This document shows, piece by piece, positions 24,655 to 34,800 of a stretch of DNA of 51,817 nucleotides (positions within the stretch are counted from its first letter, which is position 1; each line of letters opens with the position of its first letter). The position numbers and the translations under genes were made by a program. A model generated the notes under the pieces. It had not been told where the DNA came from. It saw only the letters and a program-made list of their open reading frames with translations, and ran no database searches. The stretch is from an uncultured Oscillospiraceae bacterium. Its GTDB lineage: Bacteria > Bacillota > Clostridia > Oscillospirales > Oscillospiraceae. The stretch covers positions 1-51,817 of the forward strand of contig CANQBA010000023.1 in NCBI GenBank assembly GCA_947589545.1. Reading direction: 5' to 3'.

Positions 24655-25356
24655 ATGGATTACAACATAGCGATTTGCGACGACTCGGACGTTGACCGGC
24701 GGAGCATCGCCGGGATGGTCCGCCGGTGGGCGGAGGCGGCGGGGAACCGCGTGCAGTTATGCGAGTTCCCCTCCGCCGAGAGCTTTCTTTTTGAATACGA
24801 CCGGAACAAGGATTATGACATTCTGCTTCTGGACGTGGAGATGCGGGACATATCCGGCATCGAGCTTGCAAAGCGCGTAAGGGGGCAGCGCGGGCGGGCG
24901 GAGATCGTGTTCATCACCTCCCACTTTGAGTTTATCGCCGAGGGGTACGAGGTGGACGCGCTGCACTACCTTGTAAAGCCGGTGTCGCAGGAAAAACTGT
25001 CGGAGGTGCTGGATCGCGCGGCGGCGAGACTGTCCGTGGAGCCGCCCTCGGTGGTCATAAGCCCGGATGGCGGGACGGTGAAGCTTCTTGAGGCGGACAT
25101 TCTCTATGTGGAATCCTTCGCCCACTACATTGAAATTCACACCCGCACGGACGTATACAGGCTCAAGGAGAGCATCACCGCCTTTGGGGAGCGGCTTTCC
25201 GGCGACTTTTTCCGCGCCCACCGCTCTTACATTGTCAATCTCAAGGCCGTGGAGCGCATTTCACGGACAGGCGTTACGCTGACAGGCGGGGCTGAAATCC
25301 CCCTGGCCCGTGGAAAGTACGACGACGTGAACCGGGCGTTCATAGAGAGGAATTGA
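24655..25356 (+). CDS. LytTR-family response regulator (AgrA-like)
   Basis: 233 residues. An N-terminal receiver domain with acidic pocket ICDDSDVDR, phospho-acceptor DILLLDVEM (Asp about 60) and the LVKPVS lysine; a C-terminal LytTR DNA-binding domain (ILYVESFAHYIEIHTRTDV, FFRAHRSYIVNL, IPLARGKYDDVN). AgrA/VirR-type regulators bind direct repeats and often control peptide export or bacteriocin genes. GGAAGTGA precedes the ATG. The kinase gene follows after 1 nt, and two ABC genes lie downstream, so these are the likely targets. Confidence 0.92.
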   Translation: MDYNIAICDDSDVDRRSIAGMVRRWAEAAGNRVQLCEFPSAESFLFEYDRNKDYDILLLDVEMRDISGIELAKRVRGQRGRAEIVFITSHFEFIAEGYEVDALHYLVKPVSQEKLSEVLDRAAARLSVEPPSVVISPDGGTVKLLEADILYVESFAHYIEIHTRTDVYRLKESITAFGERLSGDFFRAHRSYIVNLKAVERISRTGVTLTGGAEIPLARGKYDDVNRAFIERN

Positions 25357-25357
25357 G

Positions 25358-26008
25358 ATGTTAAAGCGCACATACTTAAAACTGGTAGAGTATCAGACCG
25401 AGCAGTCCCGACGGCACCTTGAGGAGGTGCGGAGCATCCACCGGGAGATGCGGGGCTACAAGCACGACTTCCACAACCACTTGCAGACGCTGAAAAGCTT
25501 TCTGGACGCCGGGGACGCCGCGCGGGCGAAGGAATACCTTCTCGAGATGGACGAAAAGCTCATGAACGTGGACACCCTCCTCAAGACCGGCAACGTCTCC
25601 CTGGACGCCATACTCTCCGCCAAGCTGGCCCAAGCGAAAAACGAGGGCATCGCCGTCACGGTGAAGGCCAACGTGCCGGACGGCCTGACGGTCAGCGACC
25701 TGGAGCTGTCCATCATCGTGGGGAACCTGCTGGACAACGCCATCGAGGCCTGCCGAAGCGCAAAAGGTGAGCGGTTCATCCGCTTATATCTCGGCATGAA
25801 GGGGAAGATGCTCTACTTCTCCATGCTTAACGCCGCCGGAGCCAAGCGGGAGAAAGTGGACGGCCTCTTTAAGACCGGCAAATCCGGGGCCCACGGTTTC
25901 GGGCTCAAGAGGGCCGAGGCTATCATCAAGGACCATGGCGGTTGGGTGAAGTACAACAGCGAGGACGGGGCCTTTACCTCCGAGTTTCTCGTCCCGGCCC
26001 TCCCCTAA
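25358..26008 (+). CDS. GHKL sensor kinase without a membrane sensor domain
   Basis: 216 residues. A dimerisation helix with YKHDFHNHLQTL (phospho-His, about 36), the N box NLLDNAIEAC at about 127, and the G box GAHGFGLKRAE. The usual multi-TM sensor of AgrC-type kinases is absent: the protein begins with MLKRTYLKLVEYQTEQSRRH, a soluble coiled coil. Length is about half of an AgrC. It presumably phosphorylates the regulator 1 nt upstream, but the input must come through a partner, possibly the exporter, as in Bce-type modules. This last point is inference. Confidence 0.88.
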   Translation: MLKRTYLKLVEYQTEQSRRHLEEVRSIHREMRGYKHDFHNHLQTLKSFLDAGDAARAKEYLLEMDEKLMNVDTLLKTGNVSLDAILSAKLAQAKNEGIAVTVKANVPDGLTVSDLELSIIVGNLLDNAIEACRSAKGERFIRLYLGMKGKMLYFSMLNAAGAKREKVDGLFKTGKSGAHGFGLKRAEAIIKDHGGWVKYNSEDGAFTSEFLVPALP

Positions 26009-26013
26009 AACGC

Positions 26014-26050
26014 AATTCGTGCACCGCTGTCGACAGTTGGTGCACGAATT
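26014..26050. terminator. Perfect 12-bp inverted repeat between the regulators and the ABC genes
   Basis: AATTCGTGCACC (26014-26025) and GGTGCACGAATT (26039-26050), with the palindrome CTGTCGACAG nested in the loop, followed by TACTTTTTTC. It can act as a terminator or attenuator, or as an operator; the nested symmetry leaves both open. Confidence 0.65.
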
Positions 26051-26070
26051 TACTTTTTTCATCCGGTCCA

Positions 26071-26079
26071 TGCTATTAT
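26071..26079 (+). promoter_or_regulatory. Candidate extended -10 promoter of the ABC exporter genes
   Basis: TGCTATTAT 24 nt before the first ABC start, just after the inverted repeat; no good -35, as expected for an activator-dependent promoter. Confidence 0.5.
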
Positions 26080-26102
26080 GGGCGCGAAAGGGGTGAACAA
26101 TC

Positions 26103-27947
26103 TTGGAATACGAAAAGGATCCAAATAAAAAGCCGTACAAATCGGTTCTCAGCAACGCCTGGTGGAGCCTCCGGGGGATGATCTCCGGAACGCCGGTGTC
26201 ACTGCTGGTGATGGTGCTGGAGGGACCGTTGGCGGTGTTCCTGGCATGGAGCGAAGTTCGCCTGCCGGCCTTAGTAGTGGGGGAGGTGACGCAGGGGGCG
26301 ACGCTGGAACGCGCGGCGCTGACGGTGGGGCTCTTCCTGCTGGCTGTGCTTGCCGCCACGGTCTTACGGGACACGTGCGAGACGGCGCTGAGGGTCCTCC
26401 TGCAATTTTACCGCTCGGCCAGGGGCAAAGAGCTCAGTAGGAAAAGCATGACGTGCCACTATCAAACCTTTGAGAAAAAAGAGACGCGTGACCTGGGAAC
26501 CCGGGCCCAGCGGGCCGTTTGGATGATGAACGGCGTCCAGCCCTTAAGCGACGTGCCAAGACGTGCCCTGAAGCTTGTGGAGTACATCCTGTGCTACCTG
26601 ACTCTGGGGACGGTCCTTTCAAATGTCAGTCCGTGGCTGGTGGTTCTGCTGACCCTGACGCCTCTGGTGAATATCCTCTGCGCCCGAGCCTTGCGGAAAT
26701 GGCAGTACGCCGTGCGCCCGGCCGTGACTGACATTGAGCGCAGACTGGTCTATGTCTGCACAAAGCCCGCCGATTTTGCCGCCTGGAAGGATATCCGGGT
26801 CTACGGCATGGCCGGGTGGTTCAAGGCGCTCTACCGGGACATTCTCCATCGTGACCTCGTTTGGGCAGGGCGCAAGAGCCTCCGGGAATTTCTTGTGCGT
26901 CTGGCGGACCTCCTGGTGATCCTTATCCGGGACGGGGCGGCCTACGCGGTGCTGATCATGGAGGCTGTCCGGGGAGAGGTGACGGCGGATCAGTTCGTCC
27001 TCTATTTTGCCGCCGTGTCCTCCTTCGCGGGCTTTGTGGGGAACATCGTTTCCGAGTGGAACGGTATTGGCAACGCCAGCCTCTTTGTCAGCGACTTCCG
27101 GGAGTTTCTGGATCTGCCCGACGACATCCCGGACGGCAGGTTGAGCGTGGAGGGGCATCTCGACCACCCGCCGGAGATTGTCTTTGACCATGTGTCCTTC
27201 CGCTATCCCGGGGCGGAGCGAGACACCATCCACGATTTGAGCCTCACCCTCCGCGCCGGTGAGAAGATGGCGCTGGTGGGCCTCAACGGGGCGGGCAAGA
27301 CCACCCTGGTGAAGCTCCTTTGCGGACTCTATACTCCAACCTCCGGCCAGATACGTCTGGACGGCGCGCCCGTCGGGGATTTCAAACGGGAGGAATACTA
27401 TAAGCTCTTCTCCCCCGTATTTCAGGATGTCCAGACGGGACCATTCACCCTTTGCGAGACCGTCGCCTGCCGGTTGGGCGGCGGCGGTGACGGGGCCCGC
27501 GCGGAGGCGTGCCTTCGGCGGGCGGGCCTTGGGGAGAAGCTGGACGCACTGCCAAAGGGCATGGACACGGTCCTCGACAAGCAACTGAGCCCCGACGGTA
27601 CGGACCTGTCCGGCGGGGAGAAGCAGAAGCTCATGCTGGCCCGGGCCATCTACAAAAACGCGCCGGTGCTGGTGCTGGACGAGCCCACGGCGGCCCTGGA
27701 CCCCATCGCGGAAAATGAAATTTATCTACAATACAACGCCATGACGGCGGGCAAGACCTCCCTCTTCATCTCCCACCGTCTGGCCTCCACCCGCTTTTGC
27801 GACAGGATCGCTTATTTAAAGGACGGCGAGATCGCGGAGCTGGGGACCCACGAGGAGCTTATGGCCCTGGGCGGCGCGTACAGCAGGCTCTATGAGCTTC
27901 AGAGCTGCTGGTACAGAGAGGATTACAAAGGAGGCAGGGAGGAATGA
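26103..27947 (+). CDS. ABC exporter half-transporter 1 (permease-ATPase)
   Basis: 614 residues: about six membrane helices in the first 330 residues (LLVMVLEGPLAVFLAW, LTVGLFLLAVLAATVL, LVVLLTLTPLVNILCA) and an ATPase with GLNGAGKTTLVKLL (Walker A), DLSGGEKQKLMLARAI (signature) and VLVLDEPTAALDP (Walker B). TTG start with AAAGGGGTG upstream. Its stop overlaps the next ATG by 4 nt, so a heterodimer with the second half-transporter is expected. Type IV exporters of this sort move peptides or drugs outward. No cleavable peptidase C39 domain is present, so it is not a leader-cleaving bacteriocin exporter. Confidence 0.9.
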   Translation: MEYEKDPNKKPYKSVLSNAWWSLRGMISGTPVSLLVMVLEGPLAVFLAWSEVRLPALVVGEVTQGATLERAALTVGLFLLAVLAATVLRDTCETALRVLLQFYRSARGKELSRKSMTCHYQTFEKKETRDLGTRAQRAVWMMNGVQPLSDVPRRALKLVEYILCYLTLGTVLSNVSPWLVVLLTLTPLVNILCARALRKWQYAVRPAVTDIERRLVYVCTKPADFAAWKDIRVYGMAGWFKALYRDILHRDLVWAGRKSLREFLVRLADLLVILIRDGAAYAVLIMEAVRGEVTADQFVLYFAAVSSFAGFVGNIVSEWNGIGNASLFVSDFREFLDLPDDIPDGRLSVEGHLDHPPEIVFDHVSFRYPGAERDTIHDLSLTLRAGEKMALVGLNGAGKTTLVKLLCGLYTPTSGQIRLDGAPVGDFKREEYYKLFSPVFQDVQTGPFTLCETVACRLGGGGDGARAEACLRRAGLGEKLDALPKGMDTVLDKQLSPDGTDLSGGEKQKLMLARAIYKNAPVLVLDEPTAALDPIAENEIYLQYNAMTAGKTSLFISHRLASTRFCDRIAYLKDGEIAELGTHEELMALGGAYSRLYELQSCWYREDYKGGREE

Positions 27948-29767
27948 GGCTTTCGGAGCATTTTAAAATCTTCAGGCGGGGAATTGGACTTCTCTATGAG
28001 CTAAACCCCGCGTACATCGTGCTTTCTATGCTGGAGGCGATTATCTCCGCCGTCACGCCCTACGTGCCCATCTGGTTTTCGGCGCGGCTCATCGACGCCA
28101 TCGCCGCAGGGCGGCCCGTGGAGACGCTGGCGCTGTACGCCGCCCTCACCGTGGGGCTCACATCTCTGCTGGGCGCGCTCTCCGCCGCCCTCGCCGGGCG
28201 CGTGAGCGTGAGCAGCGAGGAGCTGGGCTGCAACATCGAGTGGCGCTATGCCGAAAAGACCATGGATATGGCCTACAGCAGCGTGGAGGACCGGGACACG
28301 GCCCTTTTGCGGGAGCGGATACAAAAGGAGTCCATGACCGGCTACAACTACTGGTATCTGGAGACCGCCGCGGCTGAGATCATCCGCTTTATGGCCCAAA
28401 TCGCCGCCAGTATCACTCTCACCGCGTCCTTTTTCGGCGTCAAAAGCATCCCCCTGTGGATGAAGCTGGCCCTGATGGGCGGCGTTCTCCTGACCTTGCT
28501 GGCCGGTATGCTTCTCAAGTCGCGGAGCGAGCGGATCATGAAAGTCTTTTTCGACCGGCTGGTGGACACCAATATCCGCAGTGAAAAGCTGGAATCCTTC
28601 ATAACAGGGTATTCCAACGGCAAGGACATCCGACTCTATGGCATGGCAAAGGACCTGGCGGCGCGGTCTCTCCGGTTCGGAAACGAATTTTGCCGGGAAA
28701 TCGCCCGGACGGACATCCCCGCAAGCCTCCTCAATTCCGTGGGGAAGGTATTCAGCTACGGCCTCCGGTTCGGCGTTTATATGATACTGATCTTCGCCGC
28801 CCTCCGGGGCGGGGTGTCCGTGGGCTCCATCGCACAGTACGTGTCCTGCATCACCCTGCTCATCTCCGCCGTCACCGAGCTTGTGAGCACCGTGCAGATG
28901 ACGCTTCTCAACAACACGTATCTAAAGCGCTACTTCTCCTGGTTCGACATCCCCAACGACATGTACAAGGGCACCCTCACCGTGGAAAAGCGGGACGACA
29001 ACGAGTACTACGTGGAGTTCCGGGATGTGTCCTTCAAATATCCCCACGCGGACGCCTGGGCGCTGCGGCATGTCGATTTGAAATTCAAGGTTGGCGAGAA
29101 GCTGGCGGTGGTGGGCATGAACGGCTCCGGGAAGACCACGTTCATAAAGCTCCTGTGCCGCCTCTACGACCCCACGGAGGGTGAGATTCTCTTAAACGGC
29201 GTGGATATACGAAAATACGACTACGACGAGTATATGTCCCTCTTCTCCGTGGTGTTCCAGGACTTCAAGCTCTTCGCCGTCAGCCTGGGGCAGAACGTGG
29301 CCGCCAGCACGGATTACGACCAGGTGCGAGTGGAGGACTGCCTAAAACGCGCTGGGTTTGATAAGCGGGAGGCAGCCATGCCCCAAGGCCTGGACACGCC
29401 CCTATACAAGGATTTTGACAAGGACGGCGTAGAGATCTCCGGCGGCGAGGCCCAGAAGATTGCCCTGGCCCGCGCCCTCTACAAGGACGCACCTTTCATC
29501 ATCTTAGACGAGCCCACCGCCGCCCTGGACCCGGTGTCGGAGTACGAGGTCTACAGCCGCTTCAACGCCATCGCCGGCGACAAAACCGCCGTCTACATCA
29601 GCCACCGCCTGGCCTCCTGCCGCTTCTGCGACAAGATCGCCGTTTTCCACGAGGGCCAGATTGTCCAATCCGGCCGCCACGAGGATCTGCTCGCCGATAC
29701 CTCCGGCAAATACCACGCCCTCTGGACCGCCCAGGCGCAGTATTATACAAACGAGCCCCCTCAATGA
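27944..29767 (+). CDS. ABC exporter half-transporter 2 (permease-ATPase)
   Basis: 607 residues: N-terminal membrane domain (YVPIWFSARLIDAIAAG, LYAALTVGLTSLLGALSAAL, MKLALMGGVLLTLLAGMLL) and an ATPase with GMNGSGKTTFIKLL, EISGGEAQKIALARAL and FIILDEPTAALDP. Both half-transporters have canonical glutamates after Walker B, so neither site is obviously degenerate. It is coupled to the first by ATGA. Together with the LytTR/GHKL pair this looks like a regulated export or resistance module. The substrate is unknown; no precursor peptide gene is visible next to it. Confidence 0.9.
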   Translation: MRLSEHFKIFRRGIGLLYELNPAYIVLSMLEAIISAVTPYVPIWFSARLIDAIAAGRPVETLALYAALTVGLTSLLGALSAALAGRVSVSSEELGCNIEWRYAEKTMDMAYSSVEDRDTALLRERIQKESMTGYNYWYLETAAAEIIRFMAQIAASITLTASFFGVKSIPLWMKLALMGGVLLTLLAGMLLKSRSERIMKVFFDRLVDTNIRSEKLESFITGYSNGKDIRLYGMAKDLAARSLRFGNEFCREIARTDIPASLLNSVGKVFSYGLRFGVYMILIFAALRGGVSVGSIAQYVSCITLLISAVTELVSTVQMTLLNNTYLKRYFSWFDIPNDMYKGTLTVEKRDDNEYYVEFRDVSFKYPHADAWALRHVDLKFKVGEKLAVVGMNGSGKTTFIKLLCRLYDPTEGEILLNGVDIRKYDYDEYMSLFSVVFQDFKLFAVSLGQNVAASTDYDQVRVEDCLKRAGFDKREAAMPQGLDTPLYKDFDKDGVEISGGEAQKIALARALYKDAPFIILDEPTAALDPVSEYEVYSRFNAIAGDKTAVYISHRLASCRFCDKIAVFHEGQIVQSGRHEDLLADTSGKYHALWTAQAQYYTNEPPQ

Positions 29768-29950
29768 TTCCGCCCCTGTCACCCCGTTGTTGCCCTCGTG
29801 TGCGGCTTTAGGGCAAGGGGTAGGACTGTATACACCTCCGGGGCAGTAAAAAGCCGTGTTGCGCGTTTGTGAGGAGCGGGAAAAATACGCCGAAGTACGA
29901 CGCGGAGCATTCCGTGTTTGCAAGGTGGTCGTGAGCACAGAGAAGAAAAC

Positions 29951-30038
29951 TCTCCCGATTGGGAGAGGCAAGCATCGCATTTGTCTGTACACCGGGCAAG
30001 CCCGGTGCCCGTCAAATGCTTTCCGGGCGGGAGCCCGG
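29951..30038. repeat. Cluster of three GC-rich hairpins before the integrase gene
   Basis: CTCTCCC-gatt-GGGAGAG (29951-29968), CACCGGGC-aa-GCCCGGTG (29990-30007) and CCGGGC-ggga-GCCCGG (30023-30038). The 29768-30144 gap has no gene with a ribosome site; these hairpins are its main content. They could be regulatory RNA, excision-related sites or a small repeat element. Confidence 0.6.
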
Positions 30039-30144
30039 ACCCACCGGGGGCGAAAAGTTATCCGTTTGTACACAATTTTGCTCTGGCTATTTGGCGCGGA
30101 AGATGGTATGTTGTGTGTTTGCCGAAGGGCAGGAGATGCATGGC

Positions 30145-31293
30145 ATGAGTAAACGCAGAGCCAACGGTGAGGGGAATATACGAAAGCGGCCAGACGGTCG
30201 TTGGGAAGGCCGGTATATCGCAGGGCACGATCAGAATGGAAAAGCTATCCGAAAGAACGTACTTGGCAGAACACAGGCGGAGGTCAAGGAGAAGTTGAAG
30301 AAGGCAATCCGGGAGTGCGCTGAGATCGACATAGAGAAAGCTGAGGAATACACCGTCGGCGGTTGGGTGAGGACGTGGTATGAGACGTACTCCAAGCCAC
30401 ACGTCAGAGAAAGCACGCAGGAATTTTACGAGGACTACATCGAACACCACGTCGTGCCCCGCATCGGCAACATAAAACTTGCGAAGCTCACCGGCAGAGA
30501 CATACAGAAGTTGTACAACGATGTCAAGGCCAACGGACGAATCAGGGTATCTAAGGACGGCAACACCGGCATGAGCGCCAGCTATGTGCGGGGTCTCCAC
30601 ATGATGCTTCACAACTGCCTTGGTCGGGCGGTAAAGGAGCGACTAATCATCCGCAACCCCACCGAGGACTGCATCGTGCCAAAGCTGGGGAAAAAGGAAA
30701 TGCACATCCTGCACCCGGAGGGCATCAGCGCCTACCTCAAGGAAGCGGACCGCCGGGGCGTACTGGCGATGTTCTTCCTCGAACTGACCACAGGACTACG
30801 CAAAGGAGAACTTGTCGCCCTTCTCTGGTCTGACCTCGACGAGCAGTCGATGACGCTGAATGTCTGCAAGCAGGCCGTAAGGGTCAAAGGCGGAGGGGTG
30901 AAGGTCACCAAGCCGAAAACGGAAACCTCCATCCGCAGAATCTCCCTGTCCCAGGAGACAGTGGAAATTCTCAAAAAGGAACACGCCAAGCACCCGGATA
31001 TCGAGTGCATGTTCCCCTCCCCGGTCACCCTCGGCATGTACTACCCGGATTCAGCCACCGCGATCCACAACAAAATTCTCAAATCCGCCGGCCTCCCGCA
31101 CATACGCCTGCACGATCTCCGTCACACCTTCGCGACCTTGGCTCTTCAAAATGGCGTGGATGTCAAAACCGTCTCCAGCATCCTGGGCCACTACGACGCC
31201 GGATTCACCCTCCGCACCTACACCCACGTCACAACCAAAATGCAGGAAGAAGCCGCCGCCGCCATGGGCAAGCTGATTGGGGCAAACGTATGA
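30145..31293 (+). CDS. int: Tyrosine integrase of an integrative element
   Basis: 382 residues. An N-terminal AP2-like arm-binding domain (GNIRKRPDGRWEGRYIAG, KNVLGRTQAEVKEKLKKA), a SAM-like core-binding domain (TVGGWVRTWYETYSKPHV), and a catalytic domain with ELTTGLRKGELVAL (Arg I), HDLRHTFATLAL (His-x-x-Arg), LGHYDAGFTLRTYTHV (His and the Tyr nucleophile). It is complete and should integrate and excise an element, likely at a tRNA 3' end. ATG at 30145 is chosen because GGAG lies 9 nt upstream; the ATG at 30136 is too near. Terminator and paired GTGGGTCA-like motifs follow. Confidence 0.92.
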   Translation: MSKRRANGEGNIRKRPDGRWEGRYIAGHDQNGKAIRKNVLGRTQAEVKEKLKKAIRECAEIDIEKAEEYTVGGWVRTWYETYSKPHVRESTQEFYEDYIEHHVVPRIGNIKLAKLTGRDIQKLYNDVKANGRIRVSKDGNTGMSASYVRGLHMMLHNCLGRAVKERLIIRNPTEDCIVPKLGKKEMHILHPEGISAYLKEADRRGVLAMFFLELTTGLRKGELVALLWSDLDEQSMTLNVCKQAVRVKGGGVKVTKPKTETSIRRISLSQETVEILKKEHAKHPDIECMFPSPVTLGMYYPDSATAIHNKILKSAGLPHIRLHDLRHTFATLALQNGVDVKTVSSILGHYDAGFTLRTYTHVTTKMQEEAAAAMGKLIGANV

Positions 31294-31320
31294 GCAAAAT
31301 TTACGCAACCATATCTAAAA

Positions 31321-31351
31321 AAGGCCGTGGAACGGCGCGTTCCACGGCCTT
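31321..31351 (+). terminator. Integrase terminator
   Basis: AAGGCCGTGGAAC (31321-31333), loop GGCGC, GTTCCACGGCCTT (31339-31351), preceded by TAAAA. Perfect 13-bp stem. Confidence 0.82.
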
Positions 31352-31385
31352 ATGCTCTCCCGTCCTTTCCGCTCCGAAATCCCGT

Positions 31386-31404
31386 TGGGGTCAGAAGTGG
31401 GTCA
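31386..31404. repeat. TGGGGTCA/GTGGGTCA pair after the integrase
   Basis: TGGGGTCA (31386-31393) and GTGGGTCA (31397-31404), 11-12 bp apart, as at 16667-16686. Candidate arm-type integrase sites near an element end. Confidence 0.4.
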
Positions 31405-31480
31405 AGGGCGGGAGACGGCGAAAATGCGATATAGACGATTCGGATAGCTGATTTCTCCATCCGCCTATTTCCAGAAATAA

Positions 31481-31518
31481 CAAAAGCCTCGATTTTGTTC
31501 TCAAAATCGAGGCTTTTG
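31481..31518. terminator. Strong bidirectional terminator
   Basis: CAAAAGCCTCGATTTTG (31481-31497) pairs perfectly over 17 bp with CAAAATCGAGGCTTTTG (31502-31518). It marks the edge between the GC-rich integrase region and the AT-rich cargo. Confidence 0.88.
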
Positions 31519-31884
31519 TGGAATAAGTGGTTAAAAATCCTATAAAATTTTTGCTACGCAAGAACGGGTCTATCAAAAGCCGTATCATTTTGAATAATCT
31601 TGTAACAGTTTGCCGTGCTCGTTACATATATAAATAGGATCATTTAATTACTTTTCGATATTATAGCAAACCGCAACGTGAGTCAATTGCGATGTCTTGA
31701 GAAAAGAAATGTAAAAAAACTAAACGAAAGGGGACTTTGATAAAAAACATTCCGATATATCAAACTCAATGGAATTTGTAAAAAGGGGGGATTACTTGCC
31801 GATGTTTGGCTTTTGCTAAAGCTCGTTACATTATAATAAATATGTTTTTATAGCCGACACGATTTACAAAAGGGGAGGATAATG
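31519..31884. other. AT-rich leader of the SEFIR-STAND operon
   Basis: No long gene. TATAAT at 31832-31837 with a weak -35 may be the promoter. A five-codon frame (MFGFC then stop) at about 31803, behind AAAGGGGGG, could be a leader peptide or chance. Confidence 0.4.
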
Positions 31885-34800
31885 ATGAAAGAAAAAAGAA
31901 ATTTACTTGTTTTATATTCGTGGGAGAAAAACAAAAAAAGTGCAACGGAATGGGTAATGGCACTTTGCACAGAATTTGAAAAATATGAATCAGTTACTGC
32001 GTCGTGCGATATGCTTTGGCGCCCTCAAAGCAATTTAGAAGAGGGCATTTCAAAAAAGATAGCCGAAGCTGATAATATATTGGTTGTTGTAACAAACGAC
32101 TATAATAAGAAAATCAACTCAAGAAGTGGTTTTGTTTCATTTGAAGAGTCAATTTATTCAAAGCTAATCAGAGAAACATCGGCTACCAATAAAATACTGT
32201 TTTTGTTAAAAGAAAATGTAGCGCTCCCCAAGGGATGGGAAGGCTACATGAAGATTGACGTTTCTCCGTTTTCTGTAGAAAAATATTATGAATATTCAGT
32301 TGAGCAACGACAGGGGATTATTGATGACATAATAGGATTCTGCTTTGATATTCCGCCATATGAAATTGTAATCTCTGGTAATAGAAGAGAATTGCCAAAA
32401 TCCCAAAAAGTAAAGTCTTTTCAGGAGCTGTTCAGCGAAGATATTCAGAATAATGATTGGAAGCAAGATATAGAGATTCCATTTGAGGAACAAGAAAAAA
32501 GATTGGTTGATTATATTAAGCTAAATGCTACACAGTCGAGTTTTGCGGACTTATATATACGTTCTGGGTTATCGGCTGATTTAAATCTGAACGGCAGAAT
32601 AACTCCTCAGCTATTTGATCAATATTTTCTTGTGAAAAGATCTGATAGAGAAGAGAACCACTACAACGCAACCATAGACGAACTTTTTAATTCCACCAGT
32701 TATAATTGCCTCTGCCTTCAATCCGATGGGGGAAGCGGCAAGAGTACATTTATTCAAACAATGTGTTTGCGTAGGAGACAGAGTGAACAGGAATATTATA
32801 CAAACATCCTTCTGGATCTTTCAAACCTTTCGGAATACCCGGAGGCAATGAGCAAAAAAGAAGATTTGCTATTTCAACGATTAAAAAAGGAATATAGTCG
32901 GATGTCTAAAAGGACTGGATCATATTACGATGTATGGAGGAAAAGATTTACAGAACGAGTTGAGAAACTAAATGAGATATCATTTGTTGATCAGAGATTA
33001 CCATCAACAAATGAAATTCAGGAAAAATTGAAGGAAGCACTTCTCAGCACTGTGCCTGAGGAGATTGATAATTGGTATTTTGGATATACCAATAGAATAA
33101 CTCAAGCGGTAAATCCCAATAGCAGAGACATGTTTTTTATTTTGATGATCGTCTATTTAATGATTCTTGACTGTAAACCCGCTCTAAATAAACCCGAAAG
33201 GTTTATTTTTGTGTTTGACAACATTGAGACGTACGACAACGAAAGAAATGCAAAAAGAATCAGTAGTTATGTAGAAACAGGCCATAGATATTTGCGAAAC
33301 ATTTTTACCGAGCTTGGTGTACGCGATAATTTCTTTACAAAATTTACTTTCGTAATCGTTTTGCGGACATCAACACTTATTCCGTTCGGAAACCTTCAGG
33401 CAGACCTGTGGTCAGGAGTGAGATTTGTCATGCACCTGAAATATTTTGATTTTACGGAAGAAGCGCTTCTTAAAAAACTCTATTTTCTTAAGAAAATAGA
33501 AAATTATACTGACATTTTACTCTATCAAAGGTTATACGCAATTATTTCATTTATGCTTCCCACTCAAATTATAGAAGAGTATTTACAAACGGGAATATAT
33601 AACAACTCTAAACGCAAGTATTATACTTCTCAAAGGTTGCTCCCATTGTTTAACAATAACTATAGAAAGACTATGCAAAACCTATACGATTCAATAATGA
33701 ATAATAGTAACAAGGGCATTTATCACATGATAATAGAATTGCGTAATTTGAATGGAGCGGAATATGATTATTACGTAAACGGAATCCGCATGGCCATTAT
33801 AAGAGAACTGTTTAACCGCCTAAATATACATAATTATTTTGATAAAATAGGCTTCCACAATCTAACAGGTAATGAAAAGAATAGTCTGACACGGTTAATA
33901 CTTGGATATATGTATTGGGACGAGGTTAAACATTACGCTCAAGGTTATAATAATCCTTACGTCGGTGTGGAACTAAGTAAAATATCAAAAGTGTTTAATT
34001 ACTTTTGTAATTCAGATGAATTTGTTAGAACTCTTTATGATTTAAGTATCTATTCAAACAGAAACAGTAATAAGGGCGCAGCGTTAAACGAATGGGGGCA
34101 TTTAATAGTCTTTGATAACATTAATATTGATTTAACAGAGCAACAGTTTGAAACAGTGGTAAGGAAATATTTGGAGTACAAAGAGGTAAATATCATAATT
34201 GAAGGAGTACAGATTAACTTAAACAGGATTTATGTCCGCCTTTCGGACGCGGGGATGTGTTTTACACAGTTTTACATAAGAAGTTACGAATTTTTAATGT
34301 CGCGTAGTGATGTTCCGGCTTTATCTCCAGGACTATTCCTGAGTAAGAGTCAAACTGCAACCGAAAACGATATAGACAAAGTTTATTTTATTATTACTAA
34401 CTGTATTCATAAGCTTATCGACGGATGTGAAGGGGTATGCGTATTTTATCACAAAGAAAAAAGTGAATGTTCGTACTATAAAAAAGCAAGCAAAAAGGCA
34501 AATCTTAATCTTTTGTCCTGTGCGTTGTTTATTCGCTGTCAAGAATGCTTCGATATGATCCGAGAGGCAATTGACTATATTGATCGGTTCAGAATTATTT
34601 ACTTCAAAAGGCACAATGATTATAACTTTAACAAAACGCTACTCGGCATAATAAATAAATATTATAAACTATATGGAGATGTTATGCAAACTCTTGAGTC
34701 GCATGATCATACTGAGGGACTTGACGAATTTATGCAAAAGTGGACTTTCCCTGCGAATATGCCAATTATTAATGAAATAAAGAAAGGAATACAACCATCT

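Noticed and set aside
26008-26103. Bacteriocin or signal peptide gene between kinase and exporter
   Set aside because: Only an inverted repeat and a promoter-like element are present; no short frame with a leader-like sequence was found.
29780-30144. Longer integrase start at 29959
   Set aside because: The added region runs through three hairpins and lacks a ribosome site; ATG 30145 has GGAG at proper spacing and matches the usual integrase N-terminus.
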